A stretch of 64,000 nt of DNA from Photobacterium sp. SKA34 (GTDB taxonomy: Bacteria; Pseudomonadota; Gammaproteobacteria; Enterobacterales; Vibrionaceae), in contig NZ_CH724144.1 in NCBI RefSeq assembly GCF_000153325.1, positions 62,001 through 126,000 on the forward strand, given 5' to 3'. A program made the position numbers and the translations under genes. The notes under the pieces were generated by a model. It did not search any database. It worked only from the letters and a program-made list of their open reading frames with translations, and was not told where the DNA came from. Positions 20,130-27,934 of this stretch are shown one piece after another. The first letter of the stretch is position 1. Each line of letters begins with the position of its first letter.

Positions 20130-21356
20130 ATGGATATTATTCTTCTTGGCGTAGTCATGTTCACCTTGATTATCCTGGCTCTAGTTTTAGTAATTCTATT
20201 TGCTAAATCTAAGCTAGTACCAACAGGTGACATCACTATTTCAGTAAACGGCGATCCAGAAAAAGCGATCACCACAGGTGCAGGTGGCAAGCTACTAAGT
20301 GCTCTAGCGGGTAACGGTATCTTTGTATCATCAGCATGTGGTGGCGGTGGCTCTTGTGGTCAGTGTCGTGTAAAAATTAAATCTGGTGGCGGTGATATTC
20401 TGCCAACAGAATTAGATCACATCACCAAAGGTGAAGCACGTGAAGGCGAGCGTCTTGCGTGCCAGGTAAACGTGAAGTCTGATATGGACATCGAACTACC
20501 TGAAGAAATTTTTGGTGTGAAGAGATGGGAATGTTCTGTTATCTCTAACGATAACAAAGCGACCTTCATCAAAGAACTTAAGCTTCAAATCCCTGATGGC
20601 GAATCAGTACCTTTCCGTGCTGGTGGTTACATCCAGATTGAAGCACCGGCTCACCATATTAAATACTCTGACTTTGATGTACCTGAAGAGTACCGTGGTG
20701 ACTGGGATAAGTTTAACTTATTCCGTTACGAGTCAAAGGTTGATGAAGACATCATCCGTGCTTACTCAATGGCGAACTATCCTGAAGAGTTCGGTATTAT
20801 TATGCTAAACGTGCGTATTGCTACGCCGCCGCCTAATAATCCAGACGTTGCTCCAGGTCAAATGTCATCATTCATTTGGTCACTTAAAGATGGTGACAAG
20901 TGTACGATTTCAGGTCCATTTGGTGAGTTCTTCGCAAAAGAGACTGATAATGAGATGGTCTTTGTGGGCGGTGGTGCTGGTATGGCGCCAATGCGTTCTC
21001 ACATTTTTGACCAACTTAAGCGTCTGCACTCTAAGCGTAAGATGTCTTACTGGTACGGTGCACGTTCTAAGCGTGAAATGTTCTACGTTGAAGATTTCGA
21101 TATGCTTGCTGCTGAAAACGATAACTTCGTATGGCACTGTGCGCTGTCTGATCCACAACCAGAAGATAACTGGGATGGTTACACTGGCTTCATTCATAAC
21201 GTGCTTTACGAAAACTACTTACGTGATCACGAAGCACCTGAAGACTGTGAATACTACATGTGTGGTCCACCAATGATGAACGCGGCTGTTATCAGCATGC
21301 TTAAAGATCTTGGTGTAGAAGATGAAAACATCCTACTTGATGATTTCGGTGGCTAA
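20130..21356 (+). CDS. nqrF: Na+-translocating NADH:quinone reductase subunit F
   Basis: Electron-input subunit: one N-terminal helix (about 4-26), a plant-type [2Fe-2S] domain with Cys at 70, 76, 79 and 111 ([10 protein letters not shown] ... LACQV), then an FAD-binding domain (RAYSMANYP) and an NADH-binding domain ([21 protein letters not shown]). 408 residues, as in Vibrio. Last gene of the nqr operon proper; a terminator follows. Confidence 0.98.
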   Translation: MDIILLGVVMFTLIILALVLVILFAKSKLVPTGDITISVNGDPEKAITTGAGGKLLSALAGNGIFVSSACGGGGSCGQCRVKIKSGGGDILPTELDHITKGEAREGERLACQVNVKSDMDIELPEEIFGVKRWECSVISNDNKATFIKELKLQIPDGESVPFRAGGYIQIEAPAHHIKYSDFDVPEEYRGDWDKFNLFRYESKVDEDIIRAYSMANYPEEFGIIMLNVRIATPPPNNPDVAPGQMSSFIWSLKDGDKCTISGPFGEFFAKETDNEMVFVGGGAGMAPMRSHIFDQLKRLHSKRKMSYWYGARSKREMFYVEDFDMLAAENDNFVWHCALSDPQPEDNWDGYTGFIHNVLYENYLRDHEAPEDCEYYMCGPPMMNAAVISMLKDLGVEDENILLDDFGG

Positions 21357-21384
21357 TCAATAGCACTTCTATCACAATTAAATT

Positions 21385-21414
21385 GGCTGACCAGTTAATG
21401 GTCAGCCTTTTTTC
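21385..21414 (+). terminator. rho-independent terminator after nqrF
   Basis: GGCTGACC / GGTCAGCC perfect stem with a seven-base loop followed by TTTTTTC. Confidence 0.88.
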
Positions 21415-21510
21415 TTATTAATCTTTTATAAACCTGTTTTTTATTGTGGTTATTTGTCAGTAATGACTAAGTGATCAGACTAAAAAACAACATGAACGAT
21501 GGAGTATGAA

Positions 21511-22536
21511 GTGAAGCGTTTCCTGCTGTGTAGTACGTTGGTGTTATCAACGTTAATGCTGCTGACTGGCTGTGGTGATAGTCGTCAACAAATCGATATT
21601 AATGGGCAAACAATGGGGACTTACTATTCAGTAAAACTCATTAAGCAAGAGGGGTTGCCAAGCCCTGAAGTTATCCAAAAAGAAATTGATAAGCGCTTAG
21701 AGCTTGTTAATGATCAAATGTCGACTTATCGTCCTGATTCTGAATTAAGCCAATTTAACCAGCAACAATCTTCACAACCTTTTGAGGTTTCTGCGGCAAC
21801 GGCAAAAGTAATTTCTGAAGCATTACGTATTTCTAAGTTAAGTCATGGTGCGTATGATGTGACGGTTGGCCCATTAGTAAACTTGTGGAGTTTTGGTCCT
21901 GAAGCTCGCCCAGAGTCTACCCCTACAGATAAAGAGATTGCGACTCGAAAAGCCGAAATTGGTTATCAACATTTAGCGGTATTATCGAATAATAAATTAG
22001 TGAAAGATCTGCCTAACCTGTATGTTGATCTTTCCTCTATCGCAAAAGGGTATGGCGTTGATGTCGTGGCTGATTATTTAAAAGATGATCTGCATGTTAA
22101 AGATTTCATGGTCGATGTCGGCGGTGAAGTTCGTCTACAAGGTAAGAACCGTTCTGATGTGCCATGGCGTATTGCGATTGAAAAACCTGTTGCAAGTGAA
22201 CGCGCAGTACAAGATATTATTCAAGCTGGCGATATGGCAATTGCGACATCGGGCGATTATCGTAATTACTTTGAAGAAGATGGAGTGCGTTATTCTCACT
22301 TGATCAATCCTCAAACCGGTAAGCCAATTGCTAACCATATTGTTTCGGTTACAGTTATTGCGCCATCTTGCATGACGGCAGATGCATATGCGACGACTTT
22401 TTCTGTTATGGGCGAAGAAGAGTCTATTGCATTAGCGAATAAAGAGAAGTTACCTGTAATGTTGATTGTAAAGACCAAAGATGGCTTCGTTGAATATAAG
22501 TCAGATACGTTTGAGCAATACGTTGTTAAAAAATAA
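21511..22536 (+). CDS. apbE: FAD:protein FMN transferase (flavin-trafficking lipoprotein)
   Basis: ApbE/Ftp attaches FMN to Thr residues of NqrB and NqrC. The N-terminus is a lipoprotein signal (KRFLLCSTLVLSTLMLLTGC), so it acts from the periplasmic side of the inner membrane. GQTMGTYYSVK and the C-terminal HLINPQTGKPI are typical of the family. I prefer the GTG at 21511, which has GGAG at proper spacing, over the ATG at 21499. 341 residues. It lies directly between nqrF and nqrM, as usual in Vibrionaceae. Confidence 0.95.
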   Translation: MKRFLLCSTLVLSTLMLLTGCGDSRQQIDINGQTMGTYYSVKLIKQEGLPSPEVIQKEIDKRLELVNDQMSTYRPDSELSQFNQQQSSQPFEVSAATAKVISEALRISKLSHGAYDVTVGPLVNLWSFGPEARPESTPTDKEIATRKAEIGYQHLAVLSNNKLVKDLPNLYVDLSSIAKGYGVDVVADYLKDDLHVKDFMVDVGGEVRLQGKNRSDVPWRIAIEKPVASERAVQDIIQAGDMAIATSGDYRNYFEEDGVRYSHLINPQTGKPIANHIVSVTVIAPSCMTADAYATTFSVMGEEESIALANKEKLPVMLIVKTKDGFVEYKSDTFEQYVVKK

Positions 22537-22547
22537 ATGAGGTAGTC

Positions 22548-22778
22548 ATGGTTATTTACTTTGTCACATTTTCTGTTTTCTTATTAGTGATTGCCGCAAT
22601 GGCAGTTGGCTACATTTTCCAACGTAAAACCGTGAGTGGCAGTTGTGGTGGATTAGACGGTATTGGTATTGCAAAAGAATGTGATTGCCCTGAGCCGTGC
22701 GATGCTCGTAAAAAGCGTGAAGCACGTGAAGCACGTGAAGCTCGTGCCGCTGAGTGGAAAAAGAATCAAATTATCTAA
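22548..22778 (+). CDS. nqrM: Na+-NQR maturation protein NqrM
   Basis: Small membrane protein (DUF539 family) required for Na+-NQR maturation, thought to deliver iron to the NqrD/NqrE centre. One transmembrane helix (about 3-24) is followed by four conserved Cys (SGSCGG, ECDCPEPC). The C-terminus is an unusual charged repeat, KREAREAREARAAE. 76 residues. Eleven bases after apbE, so probably cotranscribed with it. Confidence 0.94.
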   Translation: MVIYFVTFSVFLLVIAAMAVGYIFQRKTVSGSCGGLDGIGIAKECDCPEPCDARKKREAREAREARAAEWKKNQII

Positions 22779-22802
22779 CGATATTTTGAGCAAGAATGAA
22801 GA

Positions 22803-22835
22803 CAAAAAGCCTGAGTTATCTTAGGCTTTTTTTGT
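22803..22835. terminator. terminator between nqrM and the GGDEF gene
   Basis: AAAAAGCCT / AGGCTTTTT stem-loop shared by the convergent nqrM (plus) and GGDEF regulator (minus). Confidence 0.8.
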
Positions 22836-22837
22836 TT

Positions 22838-24052
22838 TCAATTTCTAACCAATTTATTTCTTCCGTTTTTTTTAGCTGTGTAAAGATTATCATCCGCTTG
22901 TTTTATTGAGTTTTCTAATGACTCTAAACCTGTTGTTGCACCAATGCTAATGCTTATTTTCTGATCCAGGTAGGGGATAGTAATTGATTCAATACGCTGT
23001 CGAATAAGTTCCAAGGTTGATAAGAAGCTGTGGAAATGACCACTATGCTGAATGCAGAACTCCTCTCCGCCAAAGCGAGCAACAATCGATTCTGGAAAAT
23101 GAGCATCAATGATTTTACTGATGCTAATGAGTACGGCATCGCCACCATCATGACCATACGTATCGTTCACTTTTTTAAAAAAATCGATATCAATCATCGC
23201 TATATTTAAAGATTCATCTTCAGTTTGGCAACAACGATGGGTGAAGAAGTAGCGACGATTCCAAAGCCCTGTTAATGCATCTTGGTTTGCCATGCGATAC
23301 AGCTTATCGGAGGTATCTTTCATATTTAGAATATGATGAATACGGCAGTTAAACTCTTCTTGGTTAAAGGGTTTATAGAGAAAATCATTAGCACCTGCTT
23401 TTAGAAACTGCGCCGTCATCGTATTGTCGTCACTACCAGATAAACCCAATACCGCCATTTCATTTCTGCTGTATTCTCGTCTGATTTCACGGGTCATAGT
23501 AATCCCGTCTTTCTCTGGCATATCGTTATCGGTAATAACTAAGCTTATATCTGGATTATCGTCAATGATTTGTAGCGCTTCATTTCCGTCAGAGGCTTCA
23601 TATACAGTGAGGTTCTGTTTTTTTAATAAATGACTGACATGATTTCGTACCATGTCAGAATCATCAACAACGAGTGCTTTATGTTCTAAATTGGATTCTA
23701 AACGTAGTAATAGTGGTACAAGATAGGCAACGGAAGCTGCACTGTCTTTGAGCAAATAATCTAATACTCCTTTTGCTAATACTTTTTCACGGATTGTGTC
23801 ATTAAATTGGGCGGTTAAAACGATTGATTTGATTTTGTGGTTCAATACCAGATCGATGATTTCACCATCTTGACCATCCGGAAGGCAATAATCGAGTACA
23901 GCACAAAGATAACGGTGTGGTTCGGCTAATAACTTTTTAGCTTGTGATAAGTTTTCGGCAAAAATAGCCTTGAAGCCAGCCTGTCTCAGTTGGTCATCAA
24001 GATAGTGAAGAAATGCGCGGCTATCTTCGACAACAAGTACCTGATGTTGCAA
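22838..24052 (-). CDS. response regulator with two receiver domains and a GGDEF domain
   Basis: Predicted diguanylate cyclase. Receiver 1 (about 1-115; LVVEDSR, LDYCLPDG), receiver 2 (about 120-240; LVVDDSD, ITDNDMPEKDG, YKPF) and a C-terminal GGDEF domain with the intact active-site motif FGGEEF and DIDFFKKVNDTYGHDGGD. It probably makes cyclic-di-GMP in response to an unidentified histidine kinase; none is adjacent. Start: the frame has only TTG candidates at its head, and the TTG at 24052 sits six bases after GGAG, while the TTG at 24058 would abut it. About 404 residues. Confidence 0.9.
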   Translation of the reverse strand: MQHQVLVVEDSRAFLHYLDDQLRQAGFKAIFAENLSQAKKLLAEPHRYLCAVLDYCLPDGQDGEIIDLVLNHKIKSIVLTAQFNDTIREKVLAKGVLDYLLKDSAASVAYLVPLLLRLESNLEHKALVVDDSDMVRNHVSHLLKKQNLTVYEASDGNEALQIIDDNPDISLVITDNDMPEKDGITMTREIRREYSRNEMAVLGLSGSDDNTMTAQFLKAGANDFLYKPFNQEEFNCRIHHILNMKDTSDKLYRMANQDALTGLWNRRYFFTHRCCQTEDESLNIAMIDIDFFKKVNDTYGHDGGDAVLISISKIIDAHFPESIVARFGGEEFCIQHSGHFHSFLSTLELIRQRIESITIPYLDQKISISIGATTGLESLENSIKQADDNLYTAKKNGRNKLVRN

Positions 24053-24078
24053 AGTCAACTCCTTTTAGCAGTACGCAT

Positions 24079-24122
24079 ATTACATTAGATTGTATATTGA
24101 TATATATAACATTAGATGTAAT
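24079..24122. repeat. inverted and direct repeat upstream of the GGDEF gene
   Basis: ATTACAT at the left and ATGTAAT at the right enclose an AT-rich core, and ACATTAGAT occurs twice 27 bp apart (24082 and 24109). It lies just upstream of the GGDEF regulator start and could be an operator; no known binding protein matches. Confidence 0.3.
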
Positions 24123-24253
24123 AGGTTGATTATCAAATATTTAGTTTGGTTGCATTTTTGTGATCTCGTCGATGAAATATCAAACTTAATTTGTGTTTAT
24201 TATTAGATGAAAATTTTTAATTTTCCAACTATCGTAATTCATCGTTATAATAG

Positions 24254-24269
24254 CTGTATGTATAAACAG
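24254..24269. promoter_or_regulatory. LexA (SOS) box of the disrupted dinB
   Basis: CTGTATGTATAAACAG fits the CTGT-N8-ACAG LexA consensus and is flanked by AT bases. It lies 13-30 bp upstream of the remnant dinB start, as in other gammaproteobacterial dinB genes. Since the island inserted about 85 bp further on, this promoter now faces intA. Confidence 0.85.
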
Positions 24270-24281
24270 TGAATATTGGGC

Positions 24282-24356
24282 GTGAATGTGGCAGAAGTAG
24301 CAGAGCAAAAAGCTGTACAGCGAAAGATCATCCACGTTGATATGGATTGCTTCTAA
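24282..24356 (+). pseudogene. dinB: dinB 5' fragment (DNA polymerase IV N-terminus)
   Basis: From a GTG start (24282 or 24288) the frame reads AEVAEQKAVQRKIIHVDMDCF and then stops at TAA (24354-24356), which is made by the first bases of the island. IIHVDMDCF is the catalytic N-terminus of Pol IV, including the metal-binding Asp. The rest of the gene resumes at about 38135. This 22-residue stub cannot be functional. Confidence 0.9.
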
Positions 24357-24373
24357 ACTATCCAGTGTAAATA
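24355..24373 (+). repeat. left terminal inverted repeat of the island
   Basis: AAACTATCCAGTGTAAATA here pairs with the reverse complement of the right end (GAACTGTCTGGTGAGAAAA): 12 of 19 positions match, 9 of the first 13, and most of the differences are transitions. Located exactly where dinB similarity ends. Confidence 0.6.
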
Positions 24374-24447
24374 AAAGTAAAAAAAAGTAATTAAATTTGT
24401 CTTGTATTACAATAAACCTTAAGGTGTTAATCGAGGGTTTAAATTGT

Positions 24448-25668
24448 ATGCGAGTAACAAACGACAACATTTATAATAATCATTGGATCTACTTAGATGA
24501 TAATGATGTGCCTCTTTTATTACCTTGCCTTTATTCTCGCTACACTTCTTCAAGTGGACTTTCTGTTGTCCATACAAAAACCAAAAACCGTGAAACAAAA
24601 GATTATGAATTTGGCTTTGAGGAAATTGAGATTGGTGATAATGCTCAATATGTGCGTGGTCATCAATTAGGGGAGTTTCTTAAATGGGTTGAAGATTATG
24701 ATCATCCTTTAGTTACACTTGATAATCATACTGCGCTGCCATCTGAATATATTAATGAATACATCAATAATCATCTCATCTGTTCGATGAAAAAGAGCGA
24801 AATTGTAGTTAATCGAGCCACCGTGGCGTTAAACAGTTACTACGATTGGCTTTCTTTCTTTTTTGATAACCCCTTGAAAAAAATATTTGTCTTTTCAGTG
24901 AATAGAAAAATAGCCAAATCGAATAACAAAACTAAACTGATCGTAAAATATCTTCTTCCAGCTACGAGAGAGTTGCTATACAGGCACACAGGTACCTTGC
25001 TAGAAGAAATCGTACTTCGAAATGGTGGCGAATTGGGTTGTCGCACAAAGGAAAATCAAGGTTTTTTCTTAGCCGATTATAGAGCTGATGGCAAAAAACA
25101 AATGGGTTTATTGAGCCTTTTTAATGAGTTGATTACCGATCAAGATAAAGAAGAATTTCAATATCATCTACCATCGATAAATACCAAAGGTGGTAAAGCA
25201 CGAACACTCTATATACAGCGCTCCCACTTGCAATTAATGAAACGTTATTATGATCTTGAGCGTCCTCAATCTGACTCCAATCATCTCTTAGTATCAAATT
25301 CAACGAACAGTAGTCGAGGTCATGGCATAGATGTTAGATATGGGACTAGGTTATTTCCTGTAATAGCTGAAAAAGTTCGTCAAAAAATACAGGATTATCC
25401 TGAGGTTTATAGCGGGTATCAAGAGATTGATGTGGCTCACACTTATCACCATTTCAGGCATTCCTTTGGTACGGATGTATTTTATGAAGGGTGTATACAG
25501 GCTGGAAAAAATGCCGAATCAATTACAACCGAATCCCGTGTTTATATCGAAACTGCGAGGCGAATGGGACATACGGTTACTGGTAAAAACGCCAACCAAA
25601 CGACCAAAGGTTATATTCACGCAGTTGGTCAGCGCGAATCCTTGCTAAAGGAGGTTGCTAATGGATAA
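24448..25668 (+). CDS. intA: tyrosine recombinase IntA of the island
   Basis: Site-specific recombinase, first gene of the island's mobility operon. The catalytic set of the tyrosine recombinase fold is complete: Arg191 (LRNGGELG), a Lys in the beta-hairpin (NTKGGKART), His334/Arg337 (HHFRHSFG), His375 (RMGHT) and the nucleophile Tyr389 (TTKGYIHAV). I start it at the ATG at 24448; a longer frame would begin with TTG at 24397. Its last eight bases overlap tfp. No terminator separates it from the LexA-controlled dinB promoter upstream. Confidence 0.88.
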   Translation: MRVTNDNIYNNHWIYLDDNDVPLLLPCLYSRYTSSSGLSVVHTKTKNRETKDYEFGFEEIEIGDNAQYVRGHQLGEFLKWVEDYDHPLVTLDNHTALPSEYINEYINNHLICSMKKSEIVVNRATVALNSYYDWLSFFFDNPLKKIFVFSVNRKIAKSNNKTKLIVKYLLPATRELLYRHTGTLLEEIVLRNGGELGCRTKENQGFFLADYRADGKKQMGLLSLFNELITDQDKEEFQYHLPSINTKGGKARTLYIQRSHLQLMKRYYDLERPQSDSNHLLVSNSTNSSRGHGIDVRYGTRLFPVIAEKVRQKIQDYPEVYSGYQEIDVAHTYHHFRHSFGTDVFYEGCIQAGKNAESITTESRVYIETARRMGHTVTGKNANQTTKGYIHAVGQRESLLKEVANG

Positions 25669-27922
25669 GCGATTAACTGAAACCGAAGTGCGTTCCAGTG
25701 CTGAAATTGAAGCAAAGTTATCTCACGACTTTAAGAAAAAACAGCCTGTTACAACAATGCAGCTACCTTTTACGGCGACCTCGATTGTAGTACCAAAAAC
25801 CAATAAATACCCTGCACACACCCTCTCAATGCATGATGATAATAACCGTTATAAGCGCATCTTGTATAAAGCGATTATTGCTGCTTATAACTATGCATTT
25901 TTTGATAAAAGTGCAGCCATAACGGCAAAAGATAATTTTTCACATGCAACAAAACCTTTTGTTACGTGGTTAAATGCCCATCGCGTTGAAAATCATTACG
26001 AAATCCTTAAGCGCTATGAAACAGACCGCATGGATGAGCTGGATAATCATGGCGGTGAGAGTCCACTGAATAGACTCAGAACAGTTTTAAGCTACGCCAT
26101 CGAATCAGAGGCGCTGAGAGACGAAGTAGAATCTGACGATTTTGCTTTTCTTCTTGAGCTTAAAAAAACAAAACCCACGCCTAACCTTAATAGAACGCAG
26201 TGCTCCATCGCGAGTTACTTCGGCGCATTAGATTGGTTAAGGCGAGATGACATTGGTATCGGGAGTAAGCTGTATGCTTGCTTGGCCTCACCCAAATTTG
26301 CCGTAAACTCTTTAAGCCTTACTGCCGCCACCGTGATTATTGAGCTGATCGCCTACAAACAAGCACTTACGCCGCTGCTCAATAGTATTGAGCTTCAGTT
26401 AAGGCCGTGGCTTGAATTAGACATTAAAACGCGATCTTGTTCAAAAAAAAGAATGCTTGTTGGGAATCTCACCTATCAGCTAATTTCTGCCTATCATCGA
26501 CAAGCAGCGCCATCTGATACTCTGAAATCAGCGATGGAAACCTTACTATTATCAAATGCAATCTCTCAAACCGCATATTCTCGGCTATCAAGTGCCCTGG
26601 AGAGTCAAGCCGATTGCAATCGTCTTTTTTTAAATAAAATAGGTGATAAAGCAAAGGTAAACGCTCAATTTTGTGATGCTAATTTCACAGCCTCAATGAG
26701 CGGGGCTTTGTTTTCTATTGAAGTTATTCAGGCGCTGATGAGTCTTCAATCATCGCAAGCTATCACTAAGATAGAAGAGCGGATGTTCGCGTGGTTAATG
26801 GCAAGTTTAACGGTACAGCCAACAGACATCACCAAACTGACTCATAAAGATTTTAGGCAATTGAAAGTTGGGGGGCGAGCGACACACATTGAGTGTGAAT
26901 ATTTCAAGGGGCGGGCACGCGTTTTTCATACCACACGCTCCCTTTCCACGCGAACACCAGAAGGTCAAGCACTGTTAACGCTGATGGCGCAACAAGACGA
27001 AGGCGCACCTTTTTGTAGCAAAACGGATATTGTAATTACTAATAATATCCAATCATTTGCAGGCAGCACTAACGCCTTGCTGCAATCGAGTGGCATGTCC
27101 GCATCGCTGCAAGTGGCACACACCAAGCAACAGTTACCTTATTTAATGCCTTCAGCGCTGTGCGCGCTGATTTCCAATGGCGTTAGTACAAATAATTGTT
27201 CAAATACAAAAAATATACCGATTGCAGAGCGGAAAAAACTGGTCAGCCAGTCGCAATCACCCAGTCAAAATTCTCTCTTTGGCTTGCAAGCGGTCAAAAA
27301 CAGTGCGGTTCATGCATTCAGTGATCCGTACACATTGGAATATCTGATTAATCGCAACTCCCATTCAAATCAAACAGAAAAAAGTAACTACCTGACTGAA
27401 GACAATGAAGCGTGGGTGAATAACGCTGGGCGCATTACCCGTGAGGTGATGCTGGATTTAATTCAAAACGTGTTTGATTTAGGGTTTGAACGTGATGATG
27501 ACGCGCAATTAACCCGATTTAACAGTGAATTTATGTCGGTGACAGAGAATATCGCTTACAAGCATGAGGAAATGAACGCACGGCTGCGCTTAGTGACTGG
27601 GCAGGCGAAAGGACGGATAAACGAGGTCGGCGTTCTGACGTTGAATAATCAAAATGACAGTGAGCCGTTATCGCCTATCTTTGTCGCTGACAATCCAATA
27701 ACCGTGCTCAAAATGCTTAACTACTTGCATGAATTTAAAAAGCATTACAAAAAGCTGTTGGCGCATAACCCTGATTTTTTATTTAAAACCGTCATGCCAA
27801 CGGTGGAATGGATCGAGGACACGCTCAAAAAGATGAGTAAATCATCGCTACAAAAAGGGCAAGAGCGATTTCAGATGATGGTTGAAAATGGTGTGGTAAT
27901 GACCGTTTTTCACTCAATGTAA
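25661..27922 (+). CDS. tfp: tyrosine-recombinase-fold protein without a full catalytic set (Tfp)
   Basis: 753-residue protein between two active recombinases. Its position and a segment in the second half (MFAWLMASLTVQPTDITKLTH) resemble the Arg-I region of tyrosine recombinases, but the Arg is replaced by Gln. The stretch MPSALCALISNGVS occupies the place of the HxxR box, again without His or Arg. It is therefore probably an architectural or accessory partner in strand exchange. A strong AAAGGAGG precedes the ATG at 25661, which overlaps the intA stop. Name taken from the homologous position in known elements. Confidence 0.75.
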   Translation: MDKRLTETEVRSSAEIEAKLSHDFKKKQPVTTMQLPFTATSIVVPKTNKYPAHTLSMHDDNNRYKRILYKAIIAAYNYAFFDKSAAITAKDNFSHATKPFVTWLNAHRVENHYEILKRYETDRMDELDNHGGESPLNRLRTVLSYAIESEALRDEVESDDFAFLLELKKTKPTPNLNRTQCSIASYFGALDWLRRDDIGIGSKLYACLASPKFAVNSLSLTAATVIIELIAYKQALTPLLNSIELQLRPWLELDIKTRSCSKKRMLVGNLTYQLISAYHRQAAPSDTLKSAMETLLLSNAISQTAYSRLSSALESQADCNRLFLNKIGDKAKVNAQFCDANFTASMSGALFSIEVIQALMSLQSSQAITKIEERMFAWLMASLTVQPTDITKLTHKDFRQLKVGGRATHIECEYFKGRARVFHTTRSLSTRTPEGQALLTLMAQQDEGAPFCSKTDIVITNNIQSFAGSTNALLQSSGMSASLQVAHTKQQLPYLMPSALCALISNGVSTNNCSNTKNIPIAERKKLVSQSQSPSQNSLFGLQAVKNSAVHAFSDPYTLEYLINRNSHSNQTEKSNYLTEDNEAWVNNAGRITREVMLDLIQNVFDLGFERDDDAQLTRFNSEFMSVTENIAYKHEEMNARLRLVTGQAKGRINEVGVLTLNNQNDSEPLSPIFVADNPITVLKMLNYLHEFKKHYKKLLAHNPDFLFKTVMPTVEWIEDTLKKMSKSSLQKGQERFQMMVENGVVMTVFHSM

Positions 27923-27934
27923 CGGGAGGAACTG

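Noticed and set aside
20818-21276. 152-codon plus-strand open frame inside nqrF
   Set aside because: Out-of-frame shadow of the NADH-binding domain of nqrF; low-complexity content.
24061-24448. tRNA gene as integration site of the island
   Set aside because: No tRNA-like cloverleaf at either end; the flanks are clearly dinB coding sequence.
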